From assembly GCA_016703425.1 (NCBI GenBank), contig JADJCA010000002.1, positions 372,001 to 436,000 of the forward strand: a stretch of 64,000 nt of DNA. Reading direction: 5' to 3'. The notes beneath the pieces are model-generated. The model did no database searches. It saw nothing but the letters and a program-made list of their open reading frames with translations, and was not told where the DNA came from. The translations under genes and the position numbers were made by a program. The DNA comes from Myxococcales bacterium (GTDB lineage: Bacteria > Myxococcota_A > Polyangia > Polyangiales > Polyangiaceae). This document shows, piece by piece, positions 8,874-20,606 of this stretch (the stretch's first letter is position 1; each line of letters starts with the position of its first letter).

Positions 8874-11800
8874 ATGGGCCGCACACGCGTTTGTGAATCG
8901 TTGGTGGAGAGAGTTCAAGCACGAGAGTCGACCTCTCCTTCTCGCCGCCTCTTCCTCCCGCACCGTCTCGGCCTGCTCGCGCTCATCGTCTCGTGCGTGC
9001 CGCTCGCGGTGGGCTGCGACGGCGACGAGCAACGCGCCAACGAAGCCGCGCTCAGCTCGACAGTGCTCGTTCCGGGGACGACCACCGGCCAGCTCGAGGT
9101 CACGCCCGCGGGCTCGGTCTCGTACGCGATGCCCGTCACGCTGGCGCCTGGGATCTCCGGCCAGGTGCCGTCGCTGTCGATTCAGTACTCGAGCCACGGC
9201 GCCAACGGGATTCTCGGTCAGGGCTTCTCGCTGTCGGGCCTCTCGGTCATCGCGCCGTGCCCGCGCACGGTGGCGGAGGACGGCGTGGGCGCCGACGTCA
9301 CCTTTACGAGCAGCGATCGGTTGTGCCTCGACGGGCAGCGGCTCGTAGGCGTCAACGGCCGGTACAACGTGGACGGCGCCGAATACCGCACGGCGCGCGA
9401 GTCGTTCTCGCGCATTCGGCAGGTCGGCGAGAGCTTCATCGTCGAGACGATGAGCGGGCAGAAGCTCGAGTACGGCACGACGTCGGACGCGCGCATCGCG
9501 GTCGTAGGCGTCGCGGGACCGTTGAAGATGCGCGGCTGGGCACTCTCGCGCTCGAGCGATCGCTTCGGCAACGCGATCAAGTACAGCTACGCGCAAGACT
9601 TGGCCAACGGCGACTACTGGCCGACGACGATCGAGTACACGGAGAACCTCGCGGCGGGCATCGCGCCGACGTCGAAGGTGGAGTTTCGCTACCGACCGCG
9701 AGAAGACGCCACGGCCGCGTACGTGGCTGGCGCGACGGTGACGACGACGCAGCTTCTTCAATCGATCGCGTCGTTTGAGGGGGGCACAGAGTTTCATAGC
9801 GTCAACTTCGAATACGGCGCGACGGGCCAACGCGGCCGCGCGCGCCTCGTGTCGGCACAAGAGTGCGCAGCGGAGCGAAGCGGCCCGAACGCAGGTCAGA
9901 CGACGTGCTTGCCGCCGACGCGCTTCGAGTGGACGGAGCAGCACTCGCTGTGGGCGATGCCGCTCGAGACGGCGCCGAACGCCACGGGCCTCTTGAGCAC
10001 GGCCATCAGCGGCGACTTCAACGGCGACGGCCTCAGCGACTTGGCGCAGCTCCAAGGGGGGCACGGTCTCGGTCAACCTTGGTGTGGCTGACGGGCGGCG
10101 ATTTCTCGGGTGGACGTCGTGGGGCGCGGGCTTCTTCGGCGAGCTGGTCGGCGGCGATTGGAACGGCGACGGCAAGACCGACTTGCTCGATGTGCGCAGC
10201 GACGGCTCGGCGTACGCGTGGACCTCGAGCGGCGCGGGCTTCACGACGTCGCTCTTCGCGGGCGGCATCAGCGACACCAAGCGGCTTCGCGTGGCGGACT
10301 TCAACGGCGACGGCCGGAGCGATCTCTTCCGCCTGACACCGAGCGGCCAAGCGCTATTTCACCTCTCCGAAGGCGGGACGACGCGCGGCCCGTTTCTCGG
10401 CCCCTACGGGCTGGTGCTCGACAACCTGCGCCTAGGCGATCCTGGATGGCGACGGGCGCGCGGACTTGCTGCACGTGAAGGGCGGTCAGTTTTGGGTGCA
10501 CCGCGCCTTCAACGAGGTGTCCGTGGACGTGCTCGATCGCTTCGATGGCGAGCCGATGCCGGGGCGACCACGCGCGAGGCCGCCGACGCCGCCGCCGGCG
10601 TTTACGACGGAGCTGTGGGGCACCGACGACGAAGCCGGCGCAGGCGCGGTGCGCATGGGCGACGTCAACGGCGACGGCAAGGCCGATCTGGTGCTCATCA
10701 CGGGGAGCGGCACGGCGAAGGTGCACCTTGGCACGGGGCGGTCGTTTCTTGCGAAGGGCTCTTGGGGTGGCGGGTACAACGCGACGGCGCAGCTCGCTGA
10801 CTTGGACAGCGACGGCAAGAGCGATCTCTTTCAATACGACGCGACGGGGACGCGGCTGGACGTCTCGCTCTCGAACGGCAGGAGCGGCTTCGACGCTTTC
10901 GTCAAGCTCACGGACCGGAGCAAGGCGCCGACGCGGTACGCGACGACGCGCGTGTATCCGCGCACGCAAAACCCGTGGGGCTATCCGGTGCACACGACGG
11001 GCGGGGCGGCGCAGTTTTGCGCGGGGCTCGGCTCGATGACGGCGGCGGCGACGCACAAGCAACAGCTCTTGAGCTACTGCGACAGCAATCAGCCTTGGTG
11101 CCGCGTGTACACGAGCGGCGCCGTGGATTGCAGCGAGAGCAGCCGCTGCGTCGTCTGGTCGGATCCGGGCGGCACCGGTGGCGCATCGCTGCGTCCCTTG
11201 GACGGCGATGGTGCTGGCGGGCCCAGCGATCCAGGTCCCTCCGATCCGTATGGCGGGCCACCGGGCGCCGAGTGGGAGACCGTGGCGTCGCGGGATACGG
11301 GGTATTGGGACGCGTCGGCGCGGCACTTCGATCCGGCCGGCGACGTCATCGATTCGGTCGATTGCCAAACGGCGGACACGTCGGAGCAGCAGGCCATCGA
11401 CCGTTTCAGCATCCAGCTGGCGGATCTCGATGGCGACGGAGCGACGGATCTTCTGCAGCGTGGCGATGGCGGGACGTTGCTGTTTGCCAAGAACCGCGTG
11501 CAGCCTCACTTCGACGTGGTGCGCGCCATCACGAGCGGCCTCGGGGCGCGCACGGAGATCGACTACGCGTCGCTTCCCGCATCGCCTGGTGTGTACGCGC
11601 CGCTCGACGAGGCGCTCACGTACCCGACGGTGGCGGCGAACGGCGCGATGTACCTGGTGCGCGAGGTGCGCGGCTCGGACGGCGCGCGGAGCACCTACCG
11701 ATACGAGGGGGCGCGCGCGCGGCTCGATGGCCGCGGCTTCTTGGGCTTTCGCCGCGTCACGATGCGCGACGAGGTCAACCGCATCGAGCTGATGCAGCAA

Positions 11801-14800
11801 TTCCGCGTGGACCCGCCCTTTGAGGGGCGCGTCGAGTACTCGGAGCGACGCTGGAGCGCGCCCGATGGCCGCGTCATTCTCATTGGGCGAAGCCGAAACG
11901 ACGTCGCGTTTCATCCCGGCTACCCGAAGCCGGGCATCGGAGGCTTCGTCGACGCGGTCGTGCAGACGGGCGCGGTGGAGGAGAGCTTTGACCTCTCGGG
12001 CGGCACGTTGCCGAGCATCACGACGGTGAGCTCGGGGCACCAAAACGGTAGCCCGAGCACGATGGTGTTGACGACGGCGCTCGGCGCCGAGGCGCTCCGC
12101 AAGACCACGTCGGTCACCTTCCAGAGCAACGAGGCGACGTGGGTTTTGAACTCCATCGTCAGGAGCACCACCACCAGCGAGTGGACCGGCGCTCTGCCCA
12201 TCGTGCACACGGCGGCGACGACGTACTTGCCCAACGGCCTCGTCGAAAACGACACCGTCGAGCCCGGCAACGCGGCCTTCGAGGTCACGACGCACTACGA
12301 CTACGACGCGCTCGGCCACGTGGTCCGAAAGACCGTCTCGGCCGCCGACGGCACGCCGCCGCGCACCGTGAGCATGCAATACGGCGAGCCGCGCTTCATG
12401 ACGGCGAGCGTGAACCAGCTCGGTCACGCGACCGGCGGGGCGTACGACGCGCGCTTCGGCAAGGTGACGCGCGCCGTCGACGTCAACGGCCTCGTCAGCG
12501 AAGACGAATACGACGCCTTTGGCCGAAAGCGCCGGGGCAAGCTCCCGAGCGGCGTCGAGACCACGACGGAGCTTCGCTTCTGCGACGCGTCGTGCCCGCC
12601 CTTCGCGGTCATGTGGGGCGAATCGAAGACCACCGGCGGCGCGACGCAGCGCGCGTACATGGACAACCTCGGCCGCGAGGTCACGACCGAAGTCGAGGGG
12701 TGGGACGGCAAGTGGGTGCGCTCCGAGAAGCGCTACGACGCGGCGGGCCGCGTGCGGGCGCAATCGACACCGGCGTACATTGGCGAGCCGGTCTATTGGA
12801 GCGAGACCGAATACGACGCGCTGGGGCGCGTGATTCGCGCGACGGCAGCCGATGGCGGTGTCTCGAGCGCTCGATACGACGGTCTGCTCACGGTCTCCAC
12901 CGACGCGCTTGGTCGCACCGCGCGCTCCGTCAAGAACGCCGCCGGTTGGGTTGCGCGCAACGTCGACGCGGTCGGCAGCGCCATCACGTTTACGTACGAC
13001 GCCGAGGGCCACGCGGTGGTCGTCACCGATCCGCGGGACGTCCGGCACACGACGACTTTCGACATGCGCGGTCGGCGCATCAAAGAGACGAGCCCCGACT
13101 TGGGCGCCGTGACGCTGACGCACAACGCCTTTGGCGAGCTTGTGAAGCAGGTCGTGGACGCGACGGGCGCGGCGACGCACTTCGAGTACGACGAATTGGG
13201 GCGCGTGAAGAAGCGCATCGAGCCCGAGGGCACGACGCTCTACACGTACGACGTCGGTGTGGGCGCCAAGGGCCTACTTGTCTCCGAACAGCTCATCGCC
13301 ACCGGGGCGGGCGCGCTCGCGAGCTCGCGCACGACGACCTTCGATGACAAGAGCCGGCCCGTGGCGACGACCCTCGTCACGCCTGCGAAGTCGTTTACGA
13401 CCACGAGCACCTACGACGCGCTCTCGCGGCCCGAGACGGTGACGTCGCCGAGCGGGCTCGTGCTCGCGTACGGCTACGACGCGCGCGGCGTGCAGACCTC
13501 CATCAAGAACGCCAAGACGGGCGCCCTTTATTGGACCGCCTTGGACGTCACCGCCGATGGGCAAGTGAAGGTTGAGCGCGCGGGCAACGGCCTCGTGACG
13601 ACGAGGCACATCGATCCGAAGACGGGCCGCGTGCTCGGCATCACGACCCCGAACAAGGAGGGCAGCACCTCGTGCGTGCCGGCGGCGTGCACCATGGACA
13701 TGGCGTCGTACGACACCTCGACGCAGAAAGACGCCACCGGCTGCACCTTCAACAAGGACAACGGTCGCTCCGAACGCGTCCCCAGCGGATGCAACAGCCC
13801 CACGGTCCAGAGCTACTTCACGGGCTACGATCTCGTCGGCAACGTCACCGCGCGCCGCGACTTGGTCACGGGCCTCGACGAGACCTTCACCTACGACGAG
13901 CTCAACCGCATGAGGGCCGCGACGCTCGCGGCCAACGGCACCGCCCTCGAGAAGGCCAACCAGGGCAAGATCGTCTCGTACCACTACGACACCGTCGGTC
14001 GCCTCGCCTTCCGCTCCGACCTCGGGCAGTTTTTCTACGACGGGGCGCAGCCGCACGCCGTGACGCGCGTCGTCGGGGACGTCAACGCGACCTTCACCTA
14101 CGACGCGAGCGGCAACATGCGGACCGGCCACGGCCGCACCCTCTCATGGACAAGCTTCAACAAGCCCGTCCGCGTCGAGTCCGCGACCAAAGGCACCTTC
14201 AGCCAGTGGTCCTACGGGCCCAGTCACGAGCGACTCCGCCACGAGCAATCGAACGGCAAGGTGACGACGCACGTCTCCGCCGCGTACGAAGAGGTCCAGA
14301 AAGGTGCAGACCTCGATCAGATCCACCGCATCAGCGCGGGACACGGTCTTGTCGCGGAGGTGACCCTCGTCGGGCAAGCCGCCGCGAACGAGCGCACCGT
14401 CTACTTCGGCACCGACCACCTGGGCTCCGTCACCGTCGTTACCAACGAAGCCGGCGACGTCGTGCAGCGCCTCGGCTTCGACGCCTTCGGCAAGCGTCGC
14501 TTCGCCAGCGGCGGCGACGACGTAAGCGGCATCCTCAAGAGCGATCTCACCCAGCGCGGCTTCACCGGCCACGAGATGCTCGACGACCTCGGCCTCGTCC
14601 ACATGAACGCCAGGCTCTACGATCCGCTCTTCGGCGTCTTCCTCTCGCCCGACTCGGTCACGCAGTTTGCCGGCTCCACGCAAGGCTGGAACCGCTACTC
14701 CTACGTCGGGCAGAATCCCCTCTCCTTCGTCGACCCCAGCGGCCACAAGAAGTGGGGGACCATCTTCCGCGTCGTCGTCGCCATCGTCGCGGTCGTCGCG

Positions 14801-15850
14801 ATCGTGGCCACGTGTGGCGGAGCGGCCGGGGTCTTCGCAGCATGGGGCAGTGCGGTCTCCACCGCCGTTGGGTTCATCTCAGCGGCAGTGGCTCAAGCGG
14901 CTATCACGGCTGCGGTCACAACCTTCGTGTTTACCGCGATAGTCAGCGGCAGCTTACGCGTTGCCGCCAAGGCCGCGCTCATCGCGGGCGTATGCGCGGG
15001 CTTGGGAGCGGCCGCCGGAGGGAATACGCTCGGTGGCGCGCTCGAAGGCACGAGTCGCGCCGCTTTGCAGGGCGGTGACATGAAGCAGGGCTTCGTCACC
15101 GGCGTCATGCCTCTCGCGAGTCTCTACTACGCGTACAGGGGCGGCGGCACCGACGGCATCGCCATGGCGCTCGGGCAGAAGTTCGTTGAGGAGTTTGCGA
15201 CGGGGTTGTTTCCAGCGAAAGCTGACGACTACCAGGTCGCATTCAACGAATACGGCAACGCCGCCGACGGTGTTGTATCGGACGTTCCGCGCGCCGGAAT
15301 CGCCCCAAGCAAGGGTCCAGGCATTGGCGCCAAGCTTTGGACGGCGGCGAACTTCGGCCTCGGCGTCATCTTCTACCCCTACTCCCTAGCCGAAGGGATC
15401 TACGGATTCTTCAGCGGCAAAGACTTCGCCGGCGACGACATGCCCAAGTGGGCAGCGGTGGCGGCCGCCGTGCCGCTCGTCGGGAAGTTCGCGCGCAGCG
15501 GAGAGCGTCTCATCGTCGACTCCGCAGACATCGGACGCAAGCTCGAATACTTTTTGGGGCGAGCGACCGGAAGTGCACACAACGTCGAACGATCAACCGG
15601 GATGCTGCGCCAGCTCGAAAGCATAGGCCTCCACGACACTCCAGCGACTCGCGAGTACCTGGCAAACCACTTCGCGGCAGTCGCCACGGACCCGACGACC
15701 ATCTCCATGGTTCAGCAGAATGGGCGGATTCTGCGAGAGTCGCTGCTGACGGGACCGAACGGCGGACTGAAGGTCGAGAGCGTCTGGGACGGCACCAAAC
15801 TCATCACCGCAAGGTTCTTCGGAGGCACGCTGACGGCCCCGGCCCGGAAA
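8874..15850 (+). CDS. Giant SpvB/TcdB-like RHS-repeat lipoprotein (two frameshifts, 3' end lost)
   Basis: Signal peptide with lipobox LAVGCD, then an SpvB-type N-terminal domain (APGISGQVPSLSIQYSSHG, GQGFSLSG). Next come FG-GAP/VCBS calcium-type repeats (DFNGDG, DWNGDGKTD, DLDGDGRAD, DVNGDGKAD), a TcdB middle/N-terminal-like domain (RNDVAF.PGY region) and many YD repeats (YDALGR, YDAFGR). The RHS core ends at NPLSFVDPSG near base 14,747. After it lies a hydrophobic Ala/Gly/Val segment and a variable C-terminal domain with LLTGPNGG, the usual place for a polymorphic toxin. One extra G in a six-G run (10,056-10,061) and one extra C (10,441-10,442) break the frame. Removing both gives one frame of about 2,325 residues, so sequencing error is likelier than decay. 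The end runs into an artefactual G/C tract. Confidence 0.8.
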
Positions 15851-16004
15851 GGGGGGGGGGGGGGGGGGGGGGGGGGCGCCCGCCCCCCCCCCGCCGGGGG
15901 GGGGCGGGGGGGGGGGGGGGGGGGGGGGGGGGCCGGGGGGGGCCCGGGCGCCCGCGGCCCCCCCCCCCCCCGGGGGGGGGGGGCCTCCTCCTCCGGGGGG
16001 GGGG
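15851..16004. other. G/C-only low-complexity tract, probable assembly artefact
   Basis: About 150 bases with almost nothing but G and C homopolymers, starting abruptly after normal coding sequence and ending just as abruptly. Natural neighbouring DNA has no such runs. The frame happens to stay open across it, which artificially fuses the RHS C-terminus to a different protein. Confidence 0.8.
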
Positions 16005-16006
16005 AG

Positions 16007-16342
16007 CCGGAAGTCAGTCGACTCGCGAACGGCATCGTTCTGATCGGACACGACTCCTCGCTCACTTGGGTCGATCCCGCTGCGGGATGCACGTTGGCAT
16101 CCCGACAACTTGTTGGCGCCTTCTTCGGATTCCGTGGGCTTCCAGAGCAACGGGATGCGTTGGTCGTTCACGAACTCGGACTTCTTCGGGTTGATGGAGC
16201 CGGGCACACGAAGTGGTGTCTCGACACCGACATCGTCGAAGACGCGCGTGTCGAGTCCGATCGGATCATTCTCAAGCTGATGGCTCAGGAAGAACCAATC
16301 GTGGTGGAACCGAACAGCGGGTCAGTCCTCCACGAACGATGA
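16007..16342 (+). CDS. Partial gene, putative immunity protein for the RHS toxin
   Basis: The last 111 codons of a gene whose 5' end is lost in the G/C tract. The visible residues are compact and beta-rich (LANGIVLIGHDSSLTWVDP, VVHELGLLRVDGAG, KWCLDTDIVEDARV, PNSGSVLHER) with no membrane segment. They differ in character from the RHS toxin domain. A small soluble gene immediately after an RHS toxin is normally its immunity gene, so that is the inference from position. The repeating strand-turn pattern ending in D..SG is also reminiscent of a PQQ-like propeller blade. Confidence 0.4.
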   Translation, partial: PEVSRLANGIVLIGHDSSLTWVDPAAGCTLASRQLVGAFFGFRGLPEQRDALVVHELGLLRVDGAGHTKWCLDTDIVEDARVESDRIILKLMAQEEPIVVEPNSGSVLHER

Positions 16343-16431
16343 CGGCCCTCGTTCGGGGATTGAGGGTCACTCGGCGAGCCCCCTTCGCCTCTGGACTCGC
16401 CGGCTGGCGACGCGAGCGCATGCCCGTCTTG

Positions 16432-16492
16432 CCCGGCCCGGGGGGGCGGGGGGGCGGGGGCCCCGCCGGGGGGCGGGGCGGGGGGCGGGCCA
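16432..16492. other. Second G/C-only tract, probable artefact
   Basis: About 60 bases of G runs with a few C, between two convergent genes. The 90 bases before it are ordinary sequence with no gene recognised. Confidence 0.7.
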
Positions 16493-16498
16493 CCTCCC

Positions 16499-17686
16499 CT
16501 ACCGGCGCACGCCCTCTTCGATCGCGAACACGTAGTCGTGATCGTAGGTGCGCACGAAGAGCGCTCCATCCTTCTCGATCAACGCCGACGGCCCGCTCGC
16601 CACGGGCACGCGGCTGGTGACGGCGCCCGTCGCTCGTTCCAGCACGAACATGAAGTCAGGCTCCGCGGTGAAGCCGTAGCCCGCGAAGATGTGCGAGCCG
16701 TGGAGCACAAAGTTGCTGGCGTTCGCGACGAGCGGCTGACTGCGCCACAAGAGCTCCCCGGTCTTCACGTCCACCGCTGAGAGGAAGGCGTTCTTGCCGC
16801 CCGACGACGCGGCGTAGGTTCGGTGACCGTTCTGCACATAGAGGACGTCGTCTTTGACGATGGCGTAGTTGACGCTTGCGCCCACGAACATATCGGCGCC
16901 CTTCTGAACGTTCGGAGACGACTGCCACGCTTTGAAGTCGAAGAGGGCGCGGAGCGAAAGATCGCGCCCCAGCACCGCCACCACATGACCGTCGGAGAAG
17001 TCGCGTCCGAAGACGAGGACGAAGTGGTCTCCATGGTCGAGCGCGCTCACGAGCAAGAGCGCCCCGAAGCGCGTGGGCATGCCCGCCGGCAGATCGCCAC
17101 CCTCTCGCATGAAGGGGTTGGGCACCTGCAACGAAGGCAACTTGAAGTTCCCCTTGGTCAGCCAAGCCTCGTCGTCGGTGATGCCGTTTTTCGACTCGCG
17201 CCGCTTGACGAGCCGTGGCGCCGGCAGGGGCAAGACGGACACCGGCCTCACGACCGTGTGCACCATGGGCGCGGCGCCAACGCGCGTCGGCGTGACGTTC
17301 GCGAGACTGCGAGTGGCGCTTCGTTGAGAGTCCGCGAGGAGCTTCTTCGCCGTCTCGTAGAGCGCCGTCGTCGCGGCGTTGCCCGGATTCCGCGAGAGAA
17401 TCGCCGCAAACGCCCGCTCCGCGTCTTGAAACCGGCCCGCGTCGAGATGCGCAACGCCGGCGACCCGAAGCTCCGCGTCGGCGGCGCTGAGCGAATTGGA
17501 AGGGCCCTGACTATTGGGCCCCGACGGCGAAGCCGGCGGAGCGGGGGGGACACTCGCGGCGACCGGCGTCACCGCTACCGCCACGGGGACTTGGACCGGT
17601 GCACTCTGCACCGGTGGCGGCGACGCCCCGCAGGCGACGAGTGCTAGTGCGAGGGAGTTCGCGACGGCGAAGCGCGTGGAGACCAT
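16499..17686 (-). CDS. Lipoprotein with TPR-like segment and PQQ-type beta-propeller
   Basis: 395 residues. Lipobox LALVACG, a Pro/Val/Ala-rich linker to about residue 65, a helical TPR-like stretch (residues about 67-115, LDAGRFQDAERAFAAIL), then a beta-rich domain. That domain has propeller blade signatures: AVDVKTGELLWRSQPL, VLERATGAVTSRVPV, FVRTYDHDYVFAI. PQQ-like propellers with no PQQ ligands are used as binding scaffolds, as in BamB. Function unknown; an envelope binding role is inferred. Confidence 0.65.
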   Translation of the reverse strand: MVSTRFAVANSLALALVACGASPPPVQSAPVQVPVAVAVTPVAASVPPAPPASPSGPNSQGPSNSLSAADAELRVAGVAHLDAGRFQDAERAFAAILSRNPGNAATTALYETAKKLLADSQRSATRSLANVTPTRVGAAPMVHTVVRPVSVLPLPAPRLVKRRESKNGITDDEAWLTKGNFKLPSLQVPNPFMREGGDLPAGMPTRFGALLLVSALDHGDHFVLVFGRDFSDGHVVAVLGRDLSLRALFDFKAWQSSPNVQKGADMFVGASVNYAIVKDDVLYVQNGHRTYAASSGGKNAFLSAVDVKTGELLWRSQPLVANASNFVLHGSHIFAGYGFTAEPDFMFVLERATGAVTSRVPVASGPSALIEKDGALFVRTYDHDYVFAIEEGVRR

Positions 17687-17875
17687 GGCTCAGGGTAGCG
17701 CGGCCGGGTCGCGTGGTGAGCTAGCTGGCTCGCGGAGCGCAGCGGCCCCTTCACCGCGGGGCTCACTCAACTGCCGCGCAGGGCCGGTGCCCCTTCTGCA
17801 GCGGCGCGAAAATTCACCGTCAATTTCGAACCGGGCCGCTTGGCGCAAACCGACAAACCGGGTGATGATCCCTCG

Positions 17876-18766
17876 ATGCGCATGCGCAACGTGGCTCGAA
17901 AGACGCTTGCCATCGCATGGCTCGCACCACTGGCCTGCTTCGACCTCGGTACGCTCCAGACGGACCCCGATGCCGGGCCGACCGGGAGCGACGCCTCGAG
18001 CGACGTGTCACCAGCGCCTCCCGACGCGACGCCAGAGAGCGCGCCCCTGGACAGCGCTTCACCGGTCGATGCCGGGCCGTCCTGGAGGCTCTACTCAAAC
18101 ATCGACACCGCGGCCCATCGAACGGCGTGGACCGATGTCGATCTCGCGAGCGTGTGGACGGGCGCCAACGCGCCGCCGCCACGAGGCATCGTCGCGGCGA
18201 CGAAGCTCACGAACTTCGACCGGTTGCTCGTCTGGGCCGACGACGGGCGCTTCTACGTCCAGGAAGCAGGCGTGTGGAAGGCCCCCCAAGAGACCGCGAC
18301 CGTGTTCCCCACGCTCCTGGGGCGCGCGTTCCGCGGCGCGTACCATCAGCCCAACAAGCCGACGCCCGGCGTGGAGGAGATCGTCTTGGTCGACAACCCC
18401 GCGGCGTTCCTCTTCTCGTACAGCGCGGCCGACGTCGTCAGCTATCGAAGCCAGGTAACGCTCGCGGACGAAGCGGGCCCCTTCGGCGCGCCCAAAGGCA
18501 CCAAGAAGCTCCGCTGGGTGACGCGCTCTTGGAACCCGCTAAACGCCGATGCGTCGACGTACCTCGCCGAGTACTCGATGTACGAAGGCGACGACAACGT
18601 CTACTTCTTCGACGCAACGGCGCTCCCGACGAACAAGTGGCTCTTCTCGGCGGCGCCGCTCTTTTCGGGGAAGACGAACGTGCCGCCGAAGGACAGCATC
18701 GCGGTCGGCTGGCGCGACGACTCGCCCTTTTCGCCGGTCAACTACTTCATCGTGAAGCCGAACTAG
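17876..18766 (+). CDS. Lipoprotein of unknown function, 296 aa
   Basis: Signal peptide MRMRNVARKTLAIAWLAPLAC, then about 50 residues of Asp/Ser/Pro/Ala spacer, then a beta-rich globular domain of about 220 residues. The domain is rich in Trp, Tyr and Phe (SWRLYSNIDTAAHRTAWTDV, RLLVWADDGRFYVQEAG) and may be a propeller or lectin-like fold. The domain was not identified. An ATG 36 bases upstream is also possible, but this one gives the cleaner signal peptide. Confidence 0.65.
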   Translation: MRMRNVARKTLAIAWLAPLACFDLGTLQTDPDAGPTGSDASSDVSPAPPDATPESAPLDSASPVDAGPSWRLYSNIDTAAHRTAWTDVDLASVWTGANAPPPRGIVAATKLTNFDRLLVWADDGRFYVQEAGVWKAPQETATVFPTLLGRAFRGAYHQPNKPTPGVEEIVLVDNPAAFLFSYSAADVVSYRSQVTLADEAGPFGAPKGTKKLRWVTRSWNPLNADASTYLAEYSMYEGDDNVYFFDATALPTNKWLFSAAPLFSGKTNVPPKDSIAVGWRDDSPFSPVNYFIVKPN

Positions 18767-18888
18767 TACGTCGAACCTGTCGACTTCAGAGTGTCAGGGT
18801 ATAGGCGCAGCGCTCTAGCAGGCGCAACCAACGGGACTAATTCGCGGCCGACTTCGACGTCACTCGGCGCCTCTGTTACCCCTGCGCC

Positions 18889-20499
18889 GTGAAAAAGCCT
18901 CGCGCCCGACGGTTCCTTTGGCTTGGCTATGCGCTCGCGGCATGCGCGTCCGAAGCGCCCCCGAGCGAGACGGGCCCTGCCACCAATGGCCGCGACGCCG
19001 CGACCAACAACCCCAGCGACGCCGGTGCCGCTTCGTCGAGCGTTGACGCGACGAGCGCCACACCAGTCGTTGAGGGAGGCGTCGACGCCTCCGCGGGGTC
19101 CCTCCTACCGGTCTCCTATACGCGCCCCGACGTCGGCACGCCTCTTACGGCGGCCGAGCTCGCCGCCGCCACCGACGAGCTCGTCGCAATCCTCAACGAC
19201 ACGAACGCCTACGCATTCCTCGAAGAGAGGCTCCACGGCTGGCCCGAGACGCATCCGCAGGGCGGCTTCTGGTGGGGCAGCTGGTGGTCCGGAATCACCG
19301 TCACGAAATCCGGCGGCACCGTCACGTACAAGCACTCGAACGACGGGGCCGACAACAACGGCCTTCGAACGGCGCCCTACCTCGAGGGCATGTGTTACGC
19401 GCACGCGCTCTCGGGCGACGCGAGGACAGCTCACCTCGTTCGAAAGATGGTTCGGGGCTTCTCCGCGTGGATCCTTTCCATGGTCAAGGACGCGGCCGAC
19501 ACGAACCCACCGCTCCTCAACCGGACGTTTTACACAGCGAGCTACGAGTCGAACGACAGCGGAAAGAAGCTGTTCGTCGACACGAGCCTCAACCGCCCGG
19601 GCATCGATGCGGAGACGTCCTATTACGTGCATCTTCCCAGCAACCCGACCTTTGGCGACATCTGGATCAAGAACCGCCGCTCGAAAGACGACATCGGGCA
19701 CATGCTCCGCGCGTTGACTCAGCTCGACGCTTGTTCGGCGCAGCTCGACGCAGCCGCGAAGGCCGACATTGCCCAAGCGAAGACCCTCTATGAAGGCTGG
19801 GCAAAGGAGGTTGACGCCCGCGGATTCGTCATCCCGACGCTCGAGCCGTCGCTCGCCCTCGTGTCGCCATCGGTAGGGTTGGCGCGGTACGAGATGAACT
19901 TCGACCTCGAGTGCCCCAACGGCCTCGCCGTGCGCTTGTTCCACGCGGGAGTGTCGGGCGGCATCGACTGCAAGAGCGGCATCTCCGCCGCCGAAAGGGT
20001 GGGCCTGCCACTGCTCAAGAACGACGCGCGGCAGATCCTAAGATCGCATCAGTCGGCGGCCGTTGCGCTCTCGTGGCGCAAGAACCAGCTCGCCCCTGGC
20101 CTCGCGCTCCTCGCGGGCCTCGGAGAGCGCGTCGACATCGACTACGGCTACGCGACGTCGGCCGCACCTCCGAACGGCTTCGACAAGAACGACGTCGCGG
20201 GCTTCTTCGCCTACGCCGCCGCGGTCGGCGTGCCGCTCACTTCGCGCGAGGTGCGGTGGCTCCACGAGCGACTTCATCAGGCCTACGCCGGCATGCGAGC
20301 CCCCGCGAGCGCAACCACGTTCAAGCTGTGGGATCCGTCAGTCCCCGACGGTCTCTACTCTTACGATCCGCCCAACCCGGGCCTCTACTACGCGGACCTG
20401 GGCCTCTTGATGGGAACGTGCGCGGCGCCGCATCGGAACCCGACGGCACGGCCGCTGCTCGATTGCGCGAGGCTCGTGCAGGCCCTCAAGGCGTTGTGA
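18889..20499 (+). CDS. Large lipoprotein of unknown function, 536 aa
   Basis: GTG start; lipobox ALAACA near residue 19; an Asp/Ala/Ser spacer to about residue 75; then a soluble domain of about 450 residues. Aromatic-rich patches (GGFWWGSWWSGITV, NPGLYYADLGLLMG) and alternating amphipathic helices suggest an (alpha/alpha) toroid like those of glycan-active enzymes. No catalytic signature was recognised, so no enzyme activity is claimed. Confidence 0.65.
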   Translation: MKKPRARRFLWLGYALAACASEAPPSETGPATNGRDAATNNPSDAGAASSSVDATSATPVVEGGVDASAGSLLPVSYTRPDVGTPLTAAELAAATDELVAILNDTNAYAFLEERLHGWPETHPQGGFWWGSWWSGITVTKSGGTVTYKHSNDGADNNGLRTAPYLEGMCYAHALSGDARTAHLVRKMVRGFSAWILSMVKDAADTNPPLLNRTFYTASYESNDSGKKLFVDTSLNRPGIDAETSYYVHLPSNPTFGDIWIKNRRSKDDIGHMLRALTQLDACSAQLDAAAKADIAQAKTLYEGWAKEVDARGFVIPTLEPSLALVSPSVGLARYEMNFDLECPNGLAVRLFHAGVSGGIDCKSGISAAERVGLPLLKNDARQILRSHQSAAVALSWRKNQLAPGLALLAGLGERVDIDYGYATSAAPPNGFDKNDVAGFFAYAAAVGVPLTSREVRWLHERLHQAYAGMRAPASATTFKLWDPSVPDGLYSYDPPNPGLYYADLGLLMGTCAAPHRNPTARPLLDCARLVQALKAL

Positions 20500-20606
20500 C
20501 GGACTGCCCTTGAGACCTTTCAGGCGCTGACGATCCGGATGATGTCGACGGGGACGTCGCCCTTAGAGAGAGAGAGAGGGCGTTCACGCGGCGAAGGTGT
20601 CGGCGC

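Noticed and set aside
10466..16342. RHS protein and downstream tail as one continuous polypeptide
   Set aside because: The join is a run of Gly/Pro/Arg from G/C homopolymers; the residues beyond it do not belong to the RHS tip.
20569..20579. AGAGAGAGAGA microsatellite as a regulatory repeat
   Set aside because: Too short, and downstream of genes on both strands.
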